A stretch of 64,000 bases of DNA from Vreelandella piezotolerans (GTDB lineage Bacteria > Pseudomonadota > Gammaproteobacteria > Pseudomonadales > Halomonadaceae). Under the pieces are notes generated by a model, which saw only the letters and a program-made list of their open reading frames with translations, did no database searches and had not been told where the DNA came from. The DNA is taken from contig NZ_CP048602.1 in NCBI RefSeq assembly GCF_012427705.1, positions 1,736,001 through 1,800,000 on the forward strand, in the 5' to 3' direction. Position 1 is the stretch's first letter, and the number at the start of each line of letters is the position of its first letter. The position numbers and the translations under genes were made by a program. Of this stretch, positions 39,546 through 49,225 are shown one piece after another.

Positions 39546-40415
39546 ATGAAAAAATCAACGACTGGCTTGCTAATCGGTTCTGCTTTAGTCGTCGGCCTGT
39601 CAGGTTGCGCTAGCTCAGCCTCTCAGTCTTCTGGCCAAGCAGGCGCCAACAGCGGCCAAAGCTGGTACCAGCACCCCGCGGTTTGTGGTTTGGCGGGCAG
39701 CATCATCGGCGGTAGCATTGGCTATGCCACCAGCAGCAGCTCAGATGAAGATGCGGGTGCCGCAACCGGTGCAGCGGCAGGTGCAGCTATCGGTGGTCTG
39801 CTGTGTGCAGATCGTACACCTGAGCCGGTAGCACCTCAGTGCCCGAGCTACGGCGAAGTGCCTGCGGGTGTTGCCGTTGATGCCGAAGGCTGCCCGCTGG
39901 ATTCCGACGGTGACGGCGTGCCTGATTACCGCGACCAGTGCCCGGGCACCCCGGCTGGTGTAGCAGTCAATGCCAACGGCTGCCCGCTGGATTCTGATAA
40001 CGACGGCGTTCCGGACTATCGCGACCAGTGCCCGGATACTCCGGCGGGTGTAGAAGTCAACGCGCTGGGTTGCCCGGATAGCGTGGTACTTCGCGAAGTT
40101 AACTTTGAGTTTGATTCCGCTCAGTTGACTGCAAATGCACAGAACGTCCTGAACGGCGTAGCTGAGCGTCTGGTCAACAACCCAGACGTTCGTGTGAGCA
40201 TCGAAGGCCACACCGACTCTCGTGGTTCTGACCAGTACAACAAGGACCTGTCTCAGCGTCGTGCTGAGTCCGTTGCAACCTATCTGAACCAGCGCGGCGT
40301 GGAAGCTAACCGTATGCGTGCTGTAGGCTACGGTGAAGAGCGTCCCGTGGCAACCAACGATACCGAAGAGGGTCGTTTCCAGAACCGCCGTGTAGAACTG
40401 GACGAGTGGAACTAA
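39546..40415 (+). CDS. OmpA-like outer-membrane lipoprotein with TSP3 repeats
   Basis: A 289-residue envelope protein that probably links the outer membrane to peptidoglycan. It has a signal peptide with lipobox LSGC (Cys near residue 21), a glycine-rich zipper (about 55-85, AGSIIGGSIGYAT and GAAAGAAIGG), two and a half thrombospondin type 3 calcium-type repeats (CPLDSDGDGVPDYRDQCP, about 116-175) and a C-terminal OmpA domain (about 180-285) with VSIEGHTDSRGS and NQRRAES-like peptidoglycan-binding motifs. The ATG at 39546 has AAGGAG ahead of it; the longer open frame has none. Codon use is strongly biased, which suggests high expression. Confidence 0.92.
   Translation: MKKSTTGLLIGSALVVGLSGCASSASQSSGQAGANSGQSWYQHPAVCGLAGSIIGGSIGYATSSSSDEDAGAATGAAAGAAIGGLLCADRTPEPVAPQCPSYGEVPAGVAVDAEGCPLDSDGDGVPDYRDQCPGTPAGVAVNANGCPLDSDNDGVPDYRDQCPDTPAGVEVNALGCPDSVVLREVNFEFDSAQLTANAQNVLNGVAERLVNNPDVRVSIEGHTDSRGSDQYNKDLSQRRAESVATYLNQRGVEANRMRAVGYGEERPVATNDTEEGRFQNRRVELDEWN
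39891..40070 (+). repeat. two tandem 90-bp TSP3 repeats
   Basis: Units at 39891-39980 and 39981-40070 encode two near-identical 30-residue repeats opening with CPLDSD(G/N)DGVPDYRDQCP. They are also alike at the DNA level, so the array could change in copy number by slippage or recombination. Confidence 0.85.
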
Positions 40416-40479
40416 TCCACACGACAGTATCGTGAAAAGGCTGCCTCGACCTGAGCGTCGATGACACCCTTTGACACAG

Positions 40480-40510
40480 AACGGGAGGCGTATGCCTCCC
40501 GTTTTATTTT
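40480..40510 (+). terminator. terminator of the OmpA-like gene
   Basis: AACGGGAGGC and GCCTCCCGTT enclose GTAT, followed by TTTTATTTT. Confidence 0.9.
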
Positions 40511-40584
40511 ACGGCGTCACAAAGTCTGATAGGCTTGGCGGCCCTAAAAGCCCCATGAAGACCCTAACCCATTGATAGCGAAAT

Positions 40585-40605
40585 GTGATCCCTGGTATGG
40601 ATCAC
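40585..40605 (+). promoter_or_regulatory. predicted thrS translational operator (tRNA-Thr anticodon mimic)
   Basis: GTGATCC and GGATCAC form a perfect 7-bp stem around the seven-base loop CTGGTAT. Numbered like a tRNA loop (32-38), it has U at 33, GGU at 34-36 and A at 37, which is the tRNA-Thr(GGU) anticodon loop layout. It ends 23 bases before the thrS ATG, with AAGGA between. E. coli ThrRS binds a comparable anticodon-like hairpin in its own leader and blocks ribosome binding. Confidence 0.7.
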
Positions 40606-40628
40606 CACTGCGCTCAAGGAATACCTGA

Positions 40629-42551
40629 ATGCCCATAGTGACACTGCCTGACGGCAGCCAAAGAACGTTCGAAGCGCCCCTCTCTATCATGCAACTGGCA
40701 GAGTCCATTGGCCCTGGTTTGGCCAAGGCCTGTGTGGCGGGCAAAATAGATGGTGTGCTGGTAGATGCTGCCGATATCATCGAGCAGGATGCCGATGTTT
40801 CTATCATTACTGCCCGGGATGAAGAAGGTCTAGAGATTATCCGCCACTCCTGTGCTCACTTGATTGGGCACGCGGTTAAGCAGCTTTATCCCGACGCCAA
40901 AATGGCCATTGGTCCGGTCATTGATGATGGCTTTTACTACGACGTCGATTTTGGTAAATCGATAACGCCTGATGATATGGACGCTATCGAGAAGCGGATG
41001 CAGGCGCTGATCGACCATGAATATGACGTCATTCGTGAGTACGTCGATCGCGATCAAGCGATGACTACGTTCGAAAAACGTAATGAGACTTACAAGCAGG
41101 AGATCATTCGCGACATCCCTGAAGGCGCGGCGATTCGGCTGTACCATCATGAAGAGTACACGGACATGTGTCGTGGACCGCACGTGCCCAACACGCGTCA
41201 TTTGAAGGCCTTCAAATTGACCAAGTTGGCCGGTGCGTACTGGCGCGGTGACTCCTCCAACCCCATGCTGACGCGTATCTATGGGACTGCGTGGGGGGAT
41301 AAAAAACAGTTAAAGGCGTACCTTAAACGCCTGGAAGAGGCCGAAAAACGCGATCACCGCAAGCTGGCGCGGCGGCTCGATCTTTTCCACATGCAGGAAG
41401 AGGCGCCTGGGATGGTGTTCTGGCATCCCAAGGGCTGGGCGCTTTGGCAGCAGGTCGAGCAGTACATGCGCGGCGTTTACAAAGAGGGTGGCTATCAAGA
41501 GATTCGCTGTCCGCAAGTGATGGATGTGTCGCTGTGGAAAAAGTCAGGCCACTGGGACAACTATGCCGATGGCATGTTCTTTACCGAGTCGGAAAAGCGC
41601 GAATACGCGCTCAAGCCGATGAACTGCCCGGGGCACGTGCAGGTATTCAACTCAGGACTGCGTAGCTACCGTGAGCTACCAGTTCGCTTTGGTGAGTTTG
41701 GTGGCTGCCATCGTAACGAGCCTTCAGGCGCCTTGCACGGCATCATGCGCGTACGTGCTTTTACTCAAGACGACGGCCATGTCTTCTGTACCGCAGAGCA
41801 GGTCGAGCCGGAAGTAACGAGCTTTCATCGCCAAGCACTAAAGGTGTATCAAGACTTCGGTTTTGAAGATATCGCAATCAAAATCGCGCTGCGTCCGGAA
41901 AAGCGTATTGGTAGTGACGAAGTGTGGGATCGCGCTGAAGACGCCCTTCGCGGTGCGCTAAAAGCCTGCGGCGTTGATTGGCAGGAACTTCCCGGCGAAG
42001 GCGCGTTCTATGGCCCGAAGATTGAGTATCACATGAAGGATTGCTTGGGTCGCGAATGGCAGGTCGGCACCATGCAGGTGGACTTCATGATGCCCGAGCG
42101 CCTTGGTGCACAATATGTAACCGAAGAGGGCGAGCGCAAGGCGCCGGTCATGCTTCACCGGGCGATCGTCGGCTCCATGGAGCGCTTCATCGGCATCCTG
42201 ATTGAACATTATGCAGGTGCTATGCCATTATGGTTGGCACCAGAGCAAGTGGTCATCATGAATATTACCGATTCACAGCGCGAATATGCGCTGAAATTGG
42301 AGAAACGCTTGCAAAAAAGCGGTCTTCGCGTCAAAGCAGACTTGAGGAACGAGAAGATCGGCTTTAAAATCCGTGAGCATACGTTACAGAAAATTCCCTA
42401 TCTCCTTGTGGTCGGAGATAAGGAAGTCGAAGCTGACTCAGTGGCCGTGCGAACTCGCAGCGGCGAAAACCTCGGAACTTTGACCGTCGATGACTTCATC
42501 GAACGTATCAATGCCGAGCGAGCAGCCCTGGCGACATCGTCAATTGCCTAA
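40629..42551 (+). CDS. thrS: threonyl-tRNA synthetase
   Basis: Charges tRNA-Thr. The 640-residue class II enzyme has an N-terminal TGS domain (about residues 1-62, [15 protein letters not shown]), the editing domain with [10 protein letters not shown] and the HxxxC pair near CRGPHVPNT (about 65-225), the catalytic core (about 245-535; [10 protein letters not shown] supplies the zinc Cys, and [20 protein letters not shown] is motif 2) and a C-terminal anticodon-binding domain (about 540-640). AAGGA precedes the ATG. Upstream lies a hairpin that looks like a tRNA-Thr anticodon arm, so autoregulation is likely. Its stop overlaps the infC ribosome site. Confidence 0.97.
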   Translation: MPIVTLPDGSQRTFEAPLSIMQLAESIGPGLAKACVAGKIDGVLVDAADIIEQDADVSIITARDEEGLEIIRHSCAHLIGHAVKQLYPDAKMAIGPVIDDGFYYDVDFGKSITPDDMDAIEKRMQALIDHEYDVIREYVDRDQAMTTFEKRNETYKQEIIRDIPEGAAIRLYHHEEYTDMCRGPHVPNTRHLKAFKLTKLAGAYWRGDSSNPMLTRIYGTAWGDKKQLKAYLKRLEEAEKRDHRKLARRLDLFHMQEEAPGMVFWHPKGWALWQQVEQYMRGVYKEGGYQEIRCPQVMDVSLWKKSGHWDNYADGMFFTESEKREYALKPMNCPGHVQVFNSGLRSYRELPVRFGEFGGCHRNEPSGALHGIMRVRAFTQDDGHVFCTAEQVEPEVTSFHRQALKVYQDFGFEDIAIKIALRPEKRIGSDEVWDRAEDALRGALKACGVDWQELPGEGAFYGPKIEYHMKDCLGREWQVGTMQVDFMMPERLGAQYVTEEGERKAPVMLHRAIVGSMERFIGILIEHYAGAMPLWLAPEQVVIMNITDSQREYALKLEKRLQKSGLRVKADLRNEKIGFKIREHTLQKIPYLLVVGDKEVEADSVAVRTRSGENLGTLTVDDFIERINAERAALATSSIA

Positions 42552-42563
42552 GGAGACAGAGCA

Positions 42564-43103
42564 ATCAAGCGAAGCAACCAGCGCGGGCGTCCACAAGATA
42601 AACGCCCACCAATGAACGAGCGAATTACCGAAGAAGAAGTACGTTTAATCGATGCCGAAGGCGAGCAGTTGGGCGTTGTGCCCACCACTGAGGCTCTTGA
42701 ACGTGCGGAAGCTGCCGGTTTAGATCTCGTGCAAATTTCGAATGCCGATCCGATCGTTTGCAAGATCATGGATTATGGCAAATTCGTTTTTGAGACCAAA
42801 AAGCAAAAAGCGGCTCAAAAGAAGAAGCAAAAGCAAATCCAGGTCAAGGAAGTCAAATTCCGTCCTGGCACCGACGAAGGCGATTATCAGGTGAAGCTCA
42901 AAAACCTGACCCGTTTCTTGGAAGGTGGTGACAAGGGTAAGGTCACATTGCGCTTCCGCGGTCGTGAAATGGCGCACCAAGACATCGGTCGTAAGCTGAT
43001 GGAACGGATTGCGTCAGACCTGGAAGAGATCGGAGCGGTGGAGTCTTTCCCGAAAATGGAAGGCCGCCAAATGATCATGATCCTTGCCCCGAAAAAGAAG
43101 TGA
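42564..43103 (+). CDS. infC: translation initiation factor IF-3 (non-canonical ATC start)
   Basis: Binds the 30S subunit and checks start codons. The frame from the ATC at 42564 gives 179 residues beginning (M)[20 protein letters not shown], the expected basic IF-3 N-terminus. The first ATG, at 42612, would lose 16 residues and has no ribosome site, while AAGGAG stands 8 bases before the ATC. A rare start codon is a hallmark of infC (ATT in E. coli) because IF-3 discriminates against it, giving autoregulation. Domain signatures [20 protein letters not shown] and [19 protein letters not shown] [13 protein letters not shown] are intact. Twelve bases after thrS. Confidence 0.92.
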   Translation: MKRSNQRGRPQDKRPPMNERITEEEVRLIDAEGEQLGVVPTTEALERAEAAGLDLVQISNADPIVCKIMDYGKFVFETKKQKAAQKKKQKQIQVKEVKFRPGTDEGDYQVKLKNLTRFLEGGDKGKVTLRFRGREMAHQDIGRKLMERIASDLEEIGAVESFPKMEGRQMIMILAPKKK

Positions 43104-43124
43104 TCCAACGGCGAAGTCAACGGG

Positions 43125-43142
43125 CTAGCGCTTAGGCGCTAG
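43125..43142 (+). promoter_or_regulatory. hairpin between infC and rpmI
   Basis: CTAGCGC and GCGCTAG enclose TTAG. No T run follows. It lies in the 81-base rpmI leader, where ribosomal protein L20 represses translation of rpmI-rplT in related bacteria, so it may be part of that operator. Confidence 0.4.
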
Positions 43143-43184
43143 TCGGCCCTGGGTTTTCTAAAAAATATCGAGCGGAGTTTTCTC

Positions 43185-43379
43185 ATGCCGAAAATCAAAA
43201 GCAACAGCGGCGCTGCCAAGCGCTTCAAAAAGACTGCGAATGGCTTCAAACACAAACAGTCTTTCCGTAGCCACATCTTGACCAAGAAGTCGACCAAGCG
43301 TAAGCGTCAGCTGCGTGGCATGAAGCAGATTCATGCTTCCGACAAAGCGTTGATTCAGCGCATGCTGCCGAACCTGTAA
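43185..43379 (+). CDS. rpmI: 50S ribosomal protein L35
   Basis: A 64-residue, very basic ribosomal protein beginning [17 protein letters not shown] and containing the family's [20 protein letters not shown] stretch (rewritten here only in part). It lies between infC and rplT in the standard infC-rpmI-rplT order, 81 bases after infC. The leader hairpin suggests control by L20. The length is normal for the family. Confidence 0.97.
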   Translation: MPKIKSNSGAAKRFKKTANGFKHKQSFRSHILTKKSTKRKRQLRGMKQIHASDKALIQRMLPNL

Positions 43380-43436
43380 GGTCGAGTTTTCTTATCTGAG
43401 TGCCTCTAGCCTCAGTCATAAAGTCAGGAGTGTGTT

Positions 43437-43790
43437 ATGACCCGTGTTAAGCGTGGCGTAGTTGCCCGTCGTCGCCATAAAAAAGTTCTGAAGCAGGCCA
43501 AAGGTTACTATGGTGCACGTTCGCGTGTTTTCCGTGTAGCCAAACAGGCTGTTATCAAAGCCGGCCAGTATGCGTACCGTGACCGCCGCAACCGCAAGCG
43601 CCAATTCCGCGCGCTGTGGATTCAGCGTATCAACGCTGGTGCGCGCATCAACGGCATGTCTTACAGCCGCTTTGTTGGCGGTCTGAAGAAAGCCGGTATT
43701 GAAATCGACCGTAAAGTATTGGCCGACCTGGCAGTACACGAAAAAGCAGCTTTTGCTGCTATCGTGGAAAAAGCCAAGGCTGCCCAATAA
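43437..43790 (+). CDS. rplT: 50S ribosomal protein L20
   Basis: A 117-residue protein needed for early 50S assembly; in related bacteria it also represses rpmI-rplT translation. It begins [18 protein letters not shown] and keeps the long basic N-terminal helix (to about residue 60) and the globular RNA-binding C-terminus with [23 protein letters not shown] precedes the ATG. A strong terminator follows at 43853. Confidence 0.97.
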   Translation: MTRVKRGVVARRRHKKVLKQAKGYYGARSRVFRVAKQAVIKAGQYAYRDRRNRKRQFRALWIQRINAGARINGMSYSRFVGGLKKAGIEIDRKVLADLAVHEKAAFAAIVEKAKAAQ

Positions 43791-43852
43791 GGCTATTTGC
43801 ACTGGTTTAATGCCCGTGTGAAATGCCCAAGGTCATTTCAGTGTGACCCATG

Positions 43853-43887
43853 CAGGGGAAGAGCAGCCGCTCTTCCCCTGTTTTTTG
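43853..43887 (+). terminator. terminator between rplT and pheS
   Basis: CAGGGGAAGAGC and GCTCTTCCCCTG form a 12-bp stem around AGCC, followed by six T. I found no Phe-rich leader peptide before it, so classical pheM-type attenuation is not supported. A smaller hairpin GAAATG/CATTTC lies just upstream. Confidence 0.9.
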
Positions 43888-43931
43888 TCACCTTCAACAT
43901 GCCAGCCATCCTCGGGGATGGGACCGCTTAA

Positions 43932-44966
<1,035 letters not shown>

Positions 44967-44993
44967 AGACTGCTGCCAGCGACGGGAATCAAC

Positions 44994-47375
44994 ATGAAAT
45001 TTTCAGAACAGTGGTTGCGTGATTGGGTAACTCCGCAGCTGGATACACAGGCCATCGCCGACCAGATCACCATGGCGGGCCTTGAAGTGGATGCCGTTGA
45101 GCCAGTGGCCGCTTCATTTAGCGGCGTTGTTGTGGCGGAAGTACTCACCAAAGAGAAGCACCCCGACGCCGATAAGCTCAATGTTTGTACGGTGAATGAT
45201 GGGTCGGCAGCACCGGTGCAGGTCGTTTGTGGAGCGCCGAATGTCGATGTAGGTCAGAAAATTCCCTTCGCTCAGGTAGGAGGCGTGCTGCCGGGAGACT
45301 TCAAGATCAAAAAAGCCAAACTGCGAGGCGTTGAGTCTCGTGGCATGATCTGTTCGGCGTCCGAGCTGGGGCTTGAGGAGGAGACTTCTCCGGGTATCCT
45401 GGTATTGCCAGCGTCGGCGCCGGTAGGCACAAGCTTTCGTGACTACATGCAGCTCGATGATATGACGATCGAGGTGGATTTGACGCCAAATCGGGGCGAC
45501 TGCCTGAGTATCAAAGGGCTAGCCAGGGAAGTGGGAGTGCTCAACCGCTTGCCGGTGAGCGGCCCAAGCATTGCGGCTGTGGCGCCAACGATCGATACAA
45601 CGTTTCCTGTGAAGGTCGAGGCTCCTGAACAGTGTCCGCGCTATGTAGGGCGTGTGATCGAAGGCGTGGCTACGAATGCAGAAACGCCGCTATGGATGGT
45701 AGAGCGACTGCGTCGCAGCGGTGTACGCTCCATCGACCCTGTGGTGGATATCACCAACTACGTCATGCTGGAGCTTGGCCAGCCGTTGCACGCATTCGAT
45801 CGCGATCATTTGCAGGGCAGTATTACCGTGCGTTTGGCCAAAGACGCAGAGCGCTTGACGCTGTTGGATGGCCAAGAAGTCACCCTACGCCCAGAAACGC
45901 TCGTCATTGCCGATGAGCGCGGCCCTCTGGCCATGGCTGGCATCATGGGGGGCGAAAACTCTGGGGTCAGCGAAAATACCCAGGCCATTTTTCTAGAGTC
46001 GGCGTTCTTCGCGCCACTTGCGATTGCCGGACAGGCGCGCTCTTACGGCCTGCATACCGATGCATCGCACCGTTTTGAGCGTGGCGTCGACCCTGAGCTT
46101 CCTCTCGTAGCGGTCGAGCGTGCTTCACAGCTTCTGTTGGAGATTTGTGGCGGTCAGGCAGGCCCGGTGGTGGAAACCGTTAGCGAAGAGCACTTGCCCG
46201 CGCCGCGCGCCATTACGCTGCGTGAAGCCCGTCTAGAAAGCGCGCTTTCCAAGCGGCTATCGGCGGACGATGTTACCGATATACTCCAGCGTCTTGGTCT
46301 TGATGTCGATAAGCATGCGGAGGGTTGGTCGGTGGTCGCGCCTAGCTGGCGGTTTGACGTTGCCATCGAGGAAGACCTCATCGAGGAAGTGGCGCGTATT
46401 CATGGCTACAACAATCTACCGGTGCGACGTCCAGCTGCTCGATTGGCACTGCGTTCTGCGAATGAATCGACATTGACACCATCGCAACTGCGTCACCAAA
46501 TGGTTGCGCGTGGTTTTCAAGAAGCTGTCACTTACAGTTTCGTTGCTCCTGATCTACAGGCAGCGCTGTTACCGGACGCAGTGTCGCCGGTATTGGCCAA
46601 TCCGATCTCGTCAGACCTCTCTGTGATGCGCGCCAGCCTATTTCCTGGGCTAGTTAGAGCACTGGAGCACAACCTGAATCGCCAGCAGACGCGAGTGCGC
46701 ATTTTTGAGACGGGGTTGGTGTTCAATGGCTCTCTGGACCACCTAACCCAAGTCCCGATGATGGGGGCGCTGGTATGTGGTGGGCGAGAAGCTGAAGGCT
46801 GGGATGGTGCTAAAGCGCAGGTAGACTTCTACGATTTGAAGGGGGATCTGGAGAGTCTTTTAGCCATGGGGGGTGGCCTAGCAGCCTGGCGCTTCGAGCC
46901 TGGAGTGCATCCTTCGCTGCATCCCGGTCAAACGGCGCAGCTCTTCCATGAAGGGAAACCTGCTGGCTGGATTGGTACGCTTCATCCCCAGGTCCGTGCA
47001 ACGTTAGGGCTCAAAGTGGATGCCGTGCTGTTCGAGGTCCGATTGGATGCGTTGAGCCAAGGTTCGATTCCCGCCTTCGAACCGCTTTCGCGTTATCCGG
47101 AAGTTCGTCGCGATTTGGCCTTCTTGATCAAGGCAGAGACACCGGTACAAGCGTTGCTGGATTGTGCAAAGGCCAAGGCTGGTGATTACCTCAAAGACAT
47201 AAAGCTATTTGATGTCTATGCTGGTAAAGGCGTGGCCGAGGGATATAAGAGCATTGCATTGGGCTTGACCTGGCAGCACGCTTCACGCACGCTAAATGAT
47301 GAGGAAATCAATCAGTTGGTCGACTCGATCATTACAAACGTGCGAGCCGAATTAGATGCCGAACTTCGCGGCTAA
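44994..47375 (+). CDS. pheT: phenylalanyl-tRNA synthetase beta subunit
   Basis: Structural and editing subunit of PheRS, 793 residues. Domains in order: tRNA-binding OB fold (about 39-150, with VVVAEVLTKEKHPDADKLNVC), the B3/B4 editing domain (about 205-390, with DITNYVMLELGQPLHAFD), the B5 domain (about 400-475), a catalytic-like class II domain (about 480-690) and the C-terminal ferredoxin-fold anticodon-binding domain (about 700-793, with SRYPEVRRDLAFLI). The full length is intact. ihfA follows after 67 bases in the usual pheS-pheT-ihfA order. Confidence 0.96.
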   Translation: MKFSEQWLRDWVTPQLDTQAIADQITMAGLEVDAVEPVAASFSGVVVAEVLTKEKHPDADKLNVCTVNDGSAAPVQVVCGAPNVDVGQKIPFAQVGGVLPGDFKIKKAKLRGVESRGMICSASELGLEEETSPGILVLPASAPVGTSFRDYMQLDDMTIEVDLTPNRGDCLSIKGLAREVGVLNRLPVSGPSIAAVAPTIDTTFPVKVEAPEQCPRYVGRVIEGVATNAETPLWMVERLRRSGVRSIDPVVDITNYVMLELGQPLHAFDRDHLQGSITVRLAKDAERLTLLDGQEVTLRPETLVIADERGPLAMAGIMGGENSGVSENTQAIFLESAFFAPLAIAGQARSYGLHTDASHRFERGVDPELPLVAVERASQLLLEICGGQAGPVVETVSEEHLPAPRAITLREARLESALSKRLSADDVTDILQRLGLDVDKHAEGWSVVAPSWRFDVAIEEDLIEEVARIHGYNNLPVRRPAARLALRSANESTLTPSQLRHQMVARGFQEAVTYSFVAPDLQAALLPDAVSPVLANPISSDLSVMRASLFPGLVRALEHNLNRQQTRVRIFETGLVFNGSLDHLTQVPMMGALVCGGREAEGWDGAKAQVDFYDLKGDLESLLAMGGGLAAWRFEPGVHPSLHPGQTAQLFHEGKPAGWIGTLHPQVRATLGLKVDAVLFEVRLDALSQGSIPAFEPLSRYPEVRRDLAFLIKAETPVQALLDCAKAKAGDYLKDIKLFDVYAGKGVAEGYKSIALGLTWQHASRTLNDEEINQLVDSIITNVRAELDAELRG

Positions 47376-47442
47376 CTAAGCTATGCCATGACACGACGCT
47401 TATCACGTTCTTGGCAATGCGTATGCTACATGGAGGAGCCCT

Positions 47443-47742
47443 ATGGGTGCGTTGACCAAAGCAGAGCTGGCTGAGCATTTACATACAGAGCTTGCGCTGT
47501 CAAAGCGAGAAGCAAAAGCGATGGTAGAGGCGTTCTTTGAAGAAATCCGCGCCTGTTTGCGCGAAAACGAACAGGTAAAACTGTCGGGCTTTGGCAACTT
47601 TGACCTACGTGATAAGCGTGAGCGGCCTGGGCGTAACCCGAAAACCGGTGAGGAAATTCCCATTTCCGCTCGGCGCGTGGTGACGTTTCGCCCAGGCCAG
47701 AAGCTCAAGCAGCAAGTGGAGCGCTATTCGAGCAGCCAATAG
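47443..47742 (+). CDS. ihfA: integration host factor subunit alpha
   Basis: A 99-residue DNA-bending protein of the HU/IHF family that pairs with IhfB and acts in transcription, recombination and replication. It begins [13 protein letters not shown] and contains [14 protein letters not shown] and the beta-arm signature [17 protein letters not shown] (near residue 65), the form typical of IhfA rather than HU. GGAGGAG precedes the ATG. The MerR-type gene that often follows in other genera is absent here. Confidence 0.95.
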   Translation: MGALTKAELAEHLHTELALSKREAKAMVEAFFEEIRACLRENEQVKLSGFGNFDLRDKRERPGRNPKTGEEIPISARRVVTFRPGQKLKQQVERYSSSQ

Positions 47743-47767
47743 TTTCTTTTTTGCTGTTCGCTTACTC

Positions 47768-47793
47768 AAAAGGAGTGCCTAGGCACTCCTTTT
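47768..47793. terminator. bidirectional terminator after ihfA
   Basis: The 26 bases form a perfect palindrome: AAAAGGAGTGC and GCACTCCTTTT around CTAG, with T or A runs on each side. It serves ihfA and the convergent DUF2788 gene. A second 8-bp dyad (GAGCTCGC/GCGAGCTC, 47802-47825) lies closer to the DUF2788 end. Confidence 0.85.
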
Positions 47794-47850
47794 AGTGTTT
47801 GGAGCTCGCCCTTTGATGCGAGCTCTACGGGCGACTAGCTTGGTAAGTGG

Positions 47851-48057
47851 CTAAATGCCTCGTCCTTCGATGAGCCAAGTGATGACGACTTTAATGACGT
47901 AACCGAGCATCCCCGCGCCCAGTACGATAAACAGCATGATCGTGCCAAATTTGCCTGCGTTCGACTTTTTGGCCAGGTCCCAAATGATAAAGCACATGAA
48001 AATGATCAGGCCGCCAATCATTATGGGCGTGATCCATGTCTCGAAGGCCTGCTGCAT
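47851..48057 (-). CDS. DUF2788 small membrane protein, 68 aa
   Basis: A 68-residue protein with two membrane helices (about residues 9-30, ITPIMIGGLIIFMCFIIWDL, and 40-62) and the connecting AKKSNAGKFGTIMLF motif, which is the DUF2788 pattern. The start at 48057 has AGGAG about 5 bases ahead; the longer open frame upstream is not supported by a ribosome site. Function is unknown. It converges with ihfA and diverges from the flavodoxin gene. The 182 bases up to 48240 hold both promoters. Confidence 0.75.
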   Translation of the reverse strand: MQQAFETWITPIMIGGLIIFMCFIIWDLAKKSNAGKFGTIMLFIVLGAGMLGYVIKVVITWLIEGRGI

Positions 48058-48239
48058 AAGCGCTCCTATTGGACGATTGATTGAGCCCATCGTGGGCGTG
48101 CGTCGTTTTTGCTGATCGTGGTAATATTTGAGCAAATTCATCAGGTATTTGTCGACTGACTTTACGAGCCAAGCGCTGATGAGCGAACGTTGAAAGCGCA
48201 AGGGCACTCAGTACGACATCATCGTCGAGGAGTAGAGCA

Positions 48240-48701
48240 ATGCCGACGTTAACCATTGTAGTGGGCACCATGTATGGTGGTGCATTGGATGTGGCTGAAC
48301 AGGTGAAGCCGCTATTCGAACAGGCAGGTTATACGGTCGAAATTTCAGAGCAGCCAACGGTGGAAGATGTTACCCAGGGTAGTGACTTGAGCTTGTTTTG
48401 CGTTTCGACCACAGGAAGCGGTGATTTTCCCGGTAATTTCGTACCCTTTGTACGCAGCTTGAAAGATCAAAGCCCCTCGCTAACAAAGTTACGTTACGGT
48501 CTCATCGCATTAGGTGATAGCTCTTACGGTGATACGTTTTGTGGCGCGGGAAGAGCGCTGGATGAGCTGCTACAGGATCTCGGCGCTCGCCGCCTAGGAG
48601 AGCGCCTTGAAATTGATGCCATGGAAACCTTTATGGCAGATGATGCGGCGCTGCCTTGGGTAGAAGAATGGATCGACGATCAACAGCTGAAGGTCGCCTG
48701 A
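48240..48701 (+). CDS. flavodoxin (MioC-like)
   Basis: A 153-residue FMN-binding electron carrier. The phosphate-binding loop reads VGTMYGGALDVAE (near residue 7), the second FMN loop has CVSTTGSGDFPGNF (near 57) and the third has LIALGDSSYGDTFCGAGR (near 88), all typical of MioC/flavodoxin-like domains of sulfite reductase type. AGGAG precedes the ATG. The partner is not evident; a small membrane protein gene starts 2 bases after its stop. Confidence 0.9.
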   Translation: MPTLTIVVGTMYGGALDVAEQVKPLFEQAGYTVEISEQPTVEDVTQGSDLSLFCVSTTGSGDFPGNFVPFVRSLKDQSPSLTKLRYGLIALGDSSYGDTFCGAGRALDELLQDLGARRLGERLEIDAMETFMADDAALPWVEEWIDDQQLKVA

Positions 48702-48703
48702 AC

Positions 48704-49075
48704 ATGCAGCGATCCGCCTATTCCTCTGAGCGTGTCAGTGTGGCGATTGGCCTATGTGTGGTGATGCTGGCAGCGCTACCGCGTTATATGGCGGGTGGCC
48801 ACGAGACGCGCCAAACGCTGCTGGTGATGGCTCTGGTTCTAGTGGCTGGAGCAGCTATTTTTCAGTGGAAGATGCTGTCTCAAAGCGCAAGGCAAACGCT
48901 TCCGGGGCTCATCAAGCGCTTGATCGTGATGTTGGTGGCAGGCGCTATAGTGATGGGCGCTTGGCACGCCATATTTACCGACTGGATCAGTTGGCAGGTA
49001 TTTATCTCGCATGCGGCAACGTGCGGACTTTTACTGCACGCCGTATCGTTATGGTGGACAGCACGGGAAATGTGA
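48704..49075 (+). CDS. hypothetical four-helix membrane protein, 123 aa
   Basis: I do not recognise a family. Four hydrophobic segments can be seen (about residues 11-27, 38-56, 70-89 and 96-116), separated by short loops containing RYMAGGHETRQ and KMLSQSARQTLPG. There is no signal peptide apart from the first helix. The ATG at 48704 starts 2 bases after the flavodoxin stop, so the two are almost certainly co-transcribed, but nothing shows a functional link. Its end is 150 bases before tig, an interval with no clear terminator. Confidence 0.65.
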   Translation: MQRSAYSSERVSVAIGLCVVMLAALPRYMAGGHETRQTLLVMALVLVAGAAIFQWKMLSQSARQTLPGLIKRLIVMLVAGAIVMGAWHAIFTDWISWQVFISHAATCGLLLHAVSLWWTAREM

Positions 49076-49225
49076 GTTTTTGTTCTGCTAACCCCTTGTA
49101 ATCGATGGTCACGCCCCCATCTTGCGAGCATGGCGCTTGCCACCATGCGTCAGGGTTCTTAAAATTGATCCCCTTGAATACATTTTACGCAATCAACACA
49201 ACGCCTATCCGCTAGAGGACAATTC

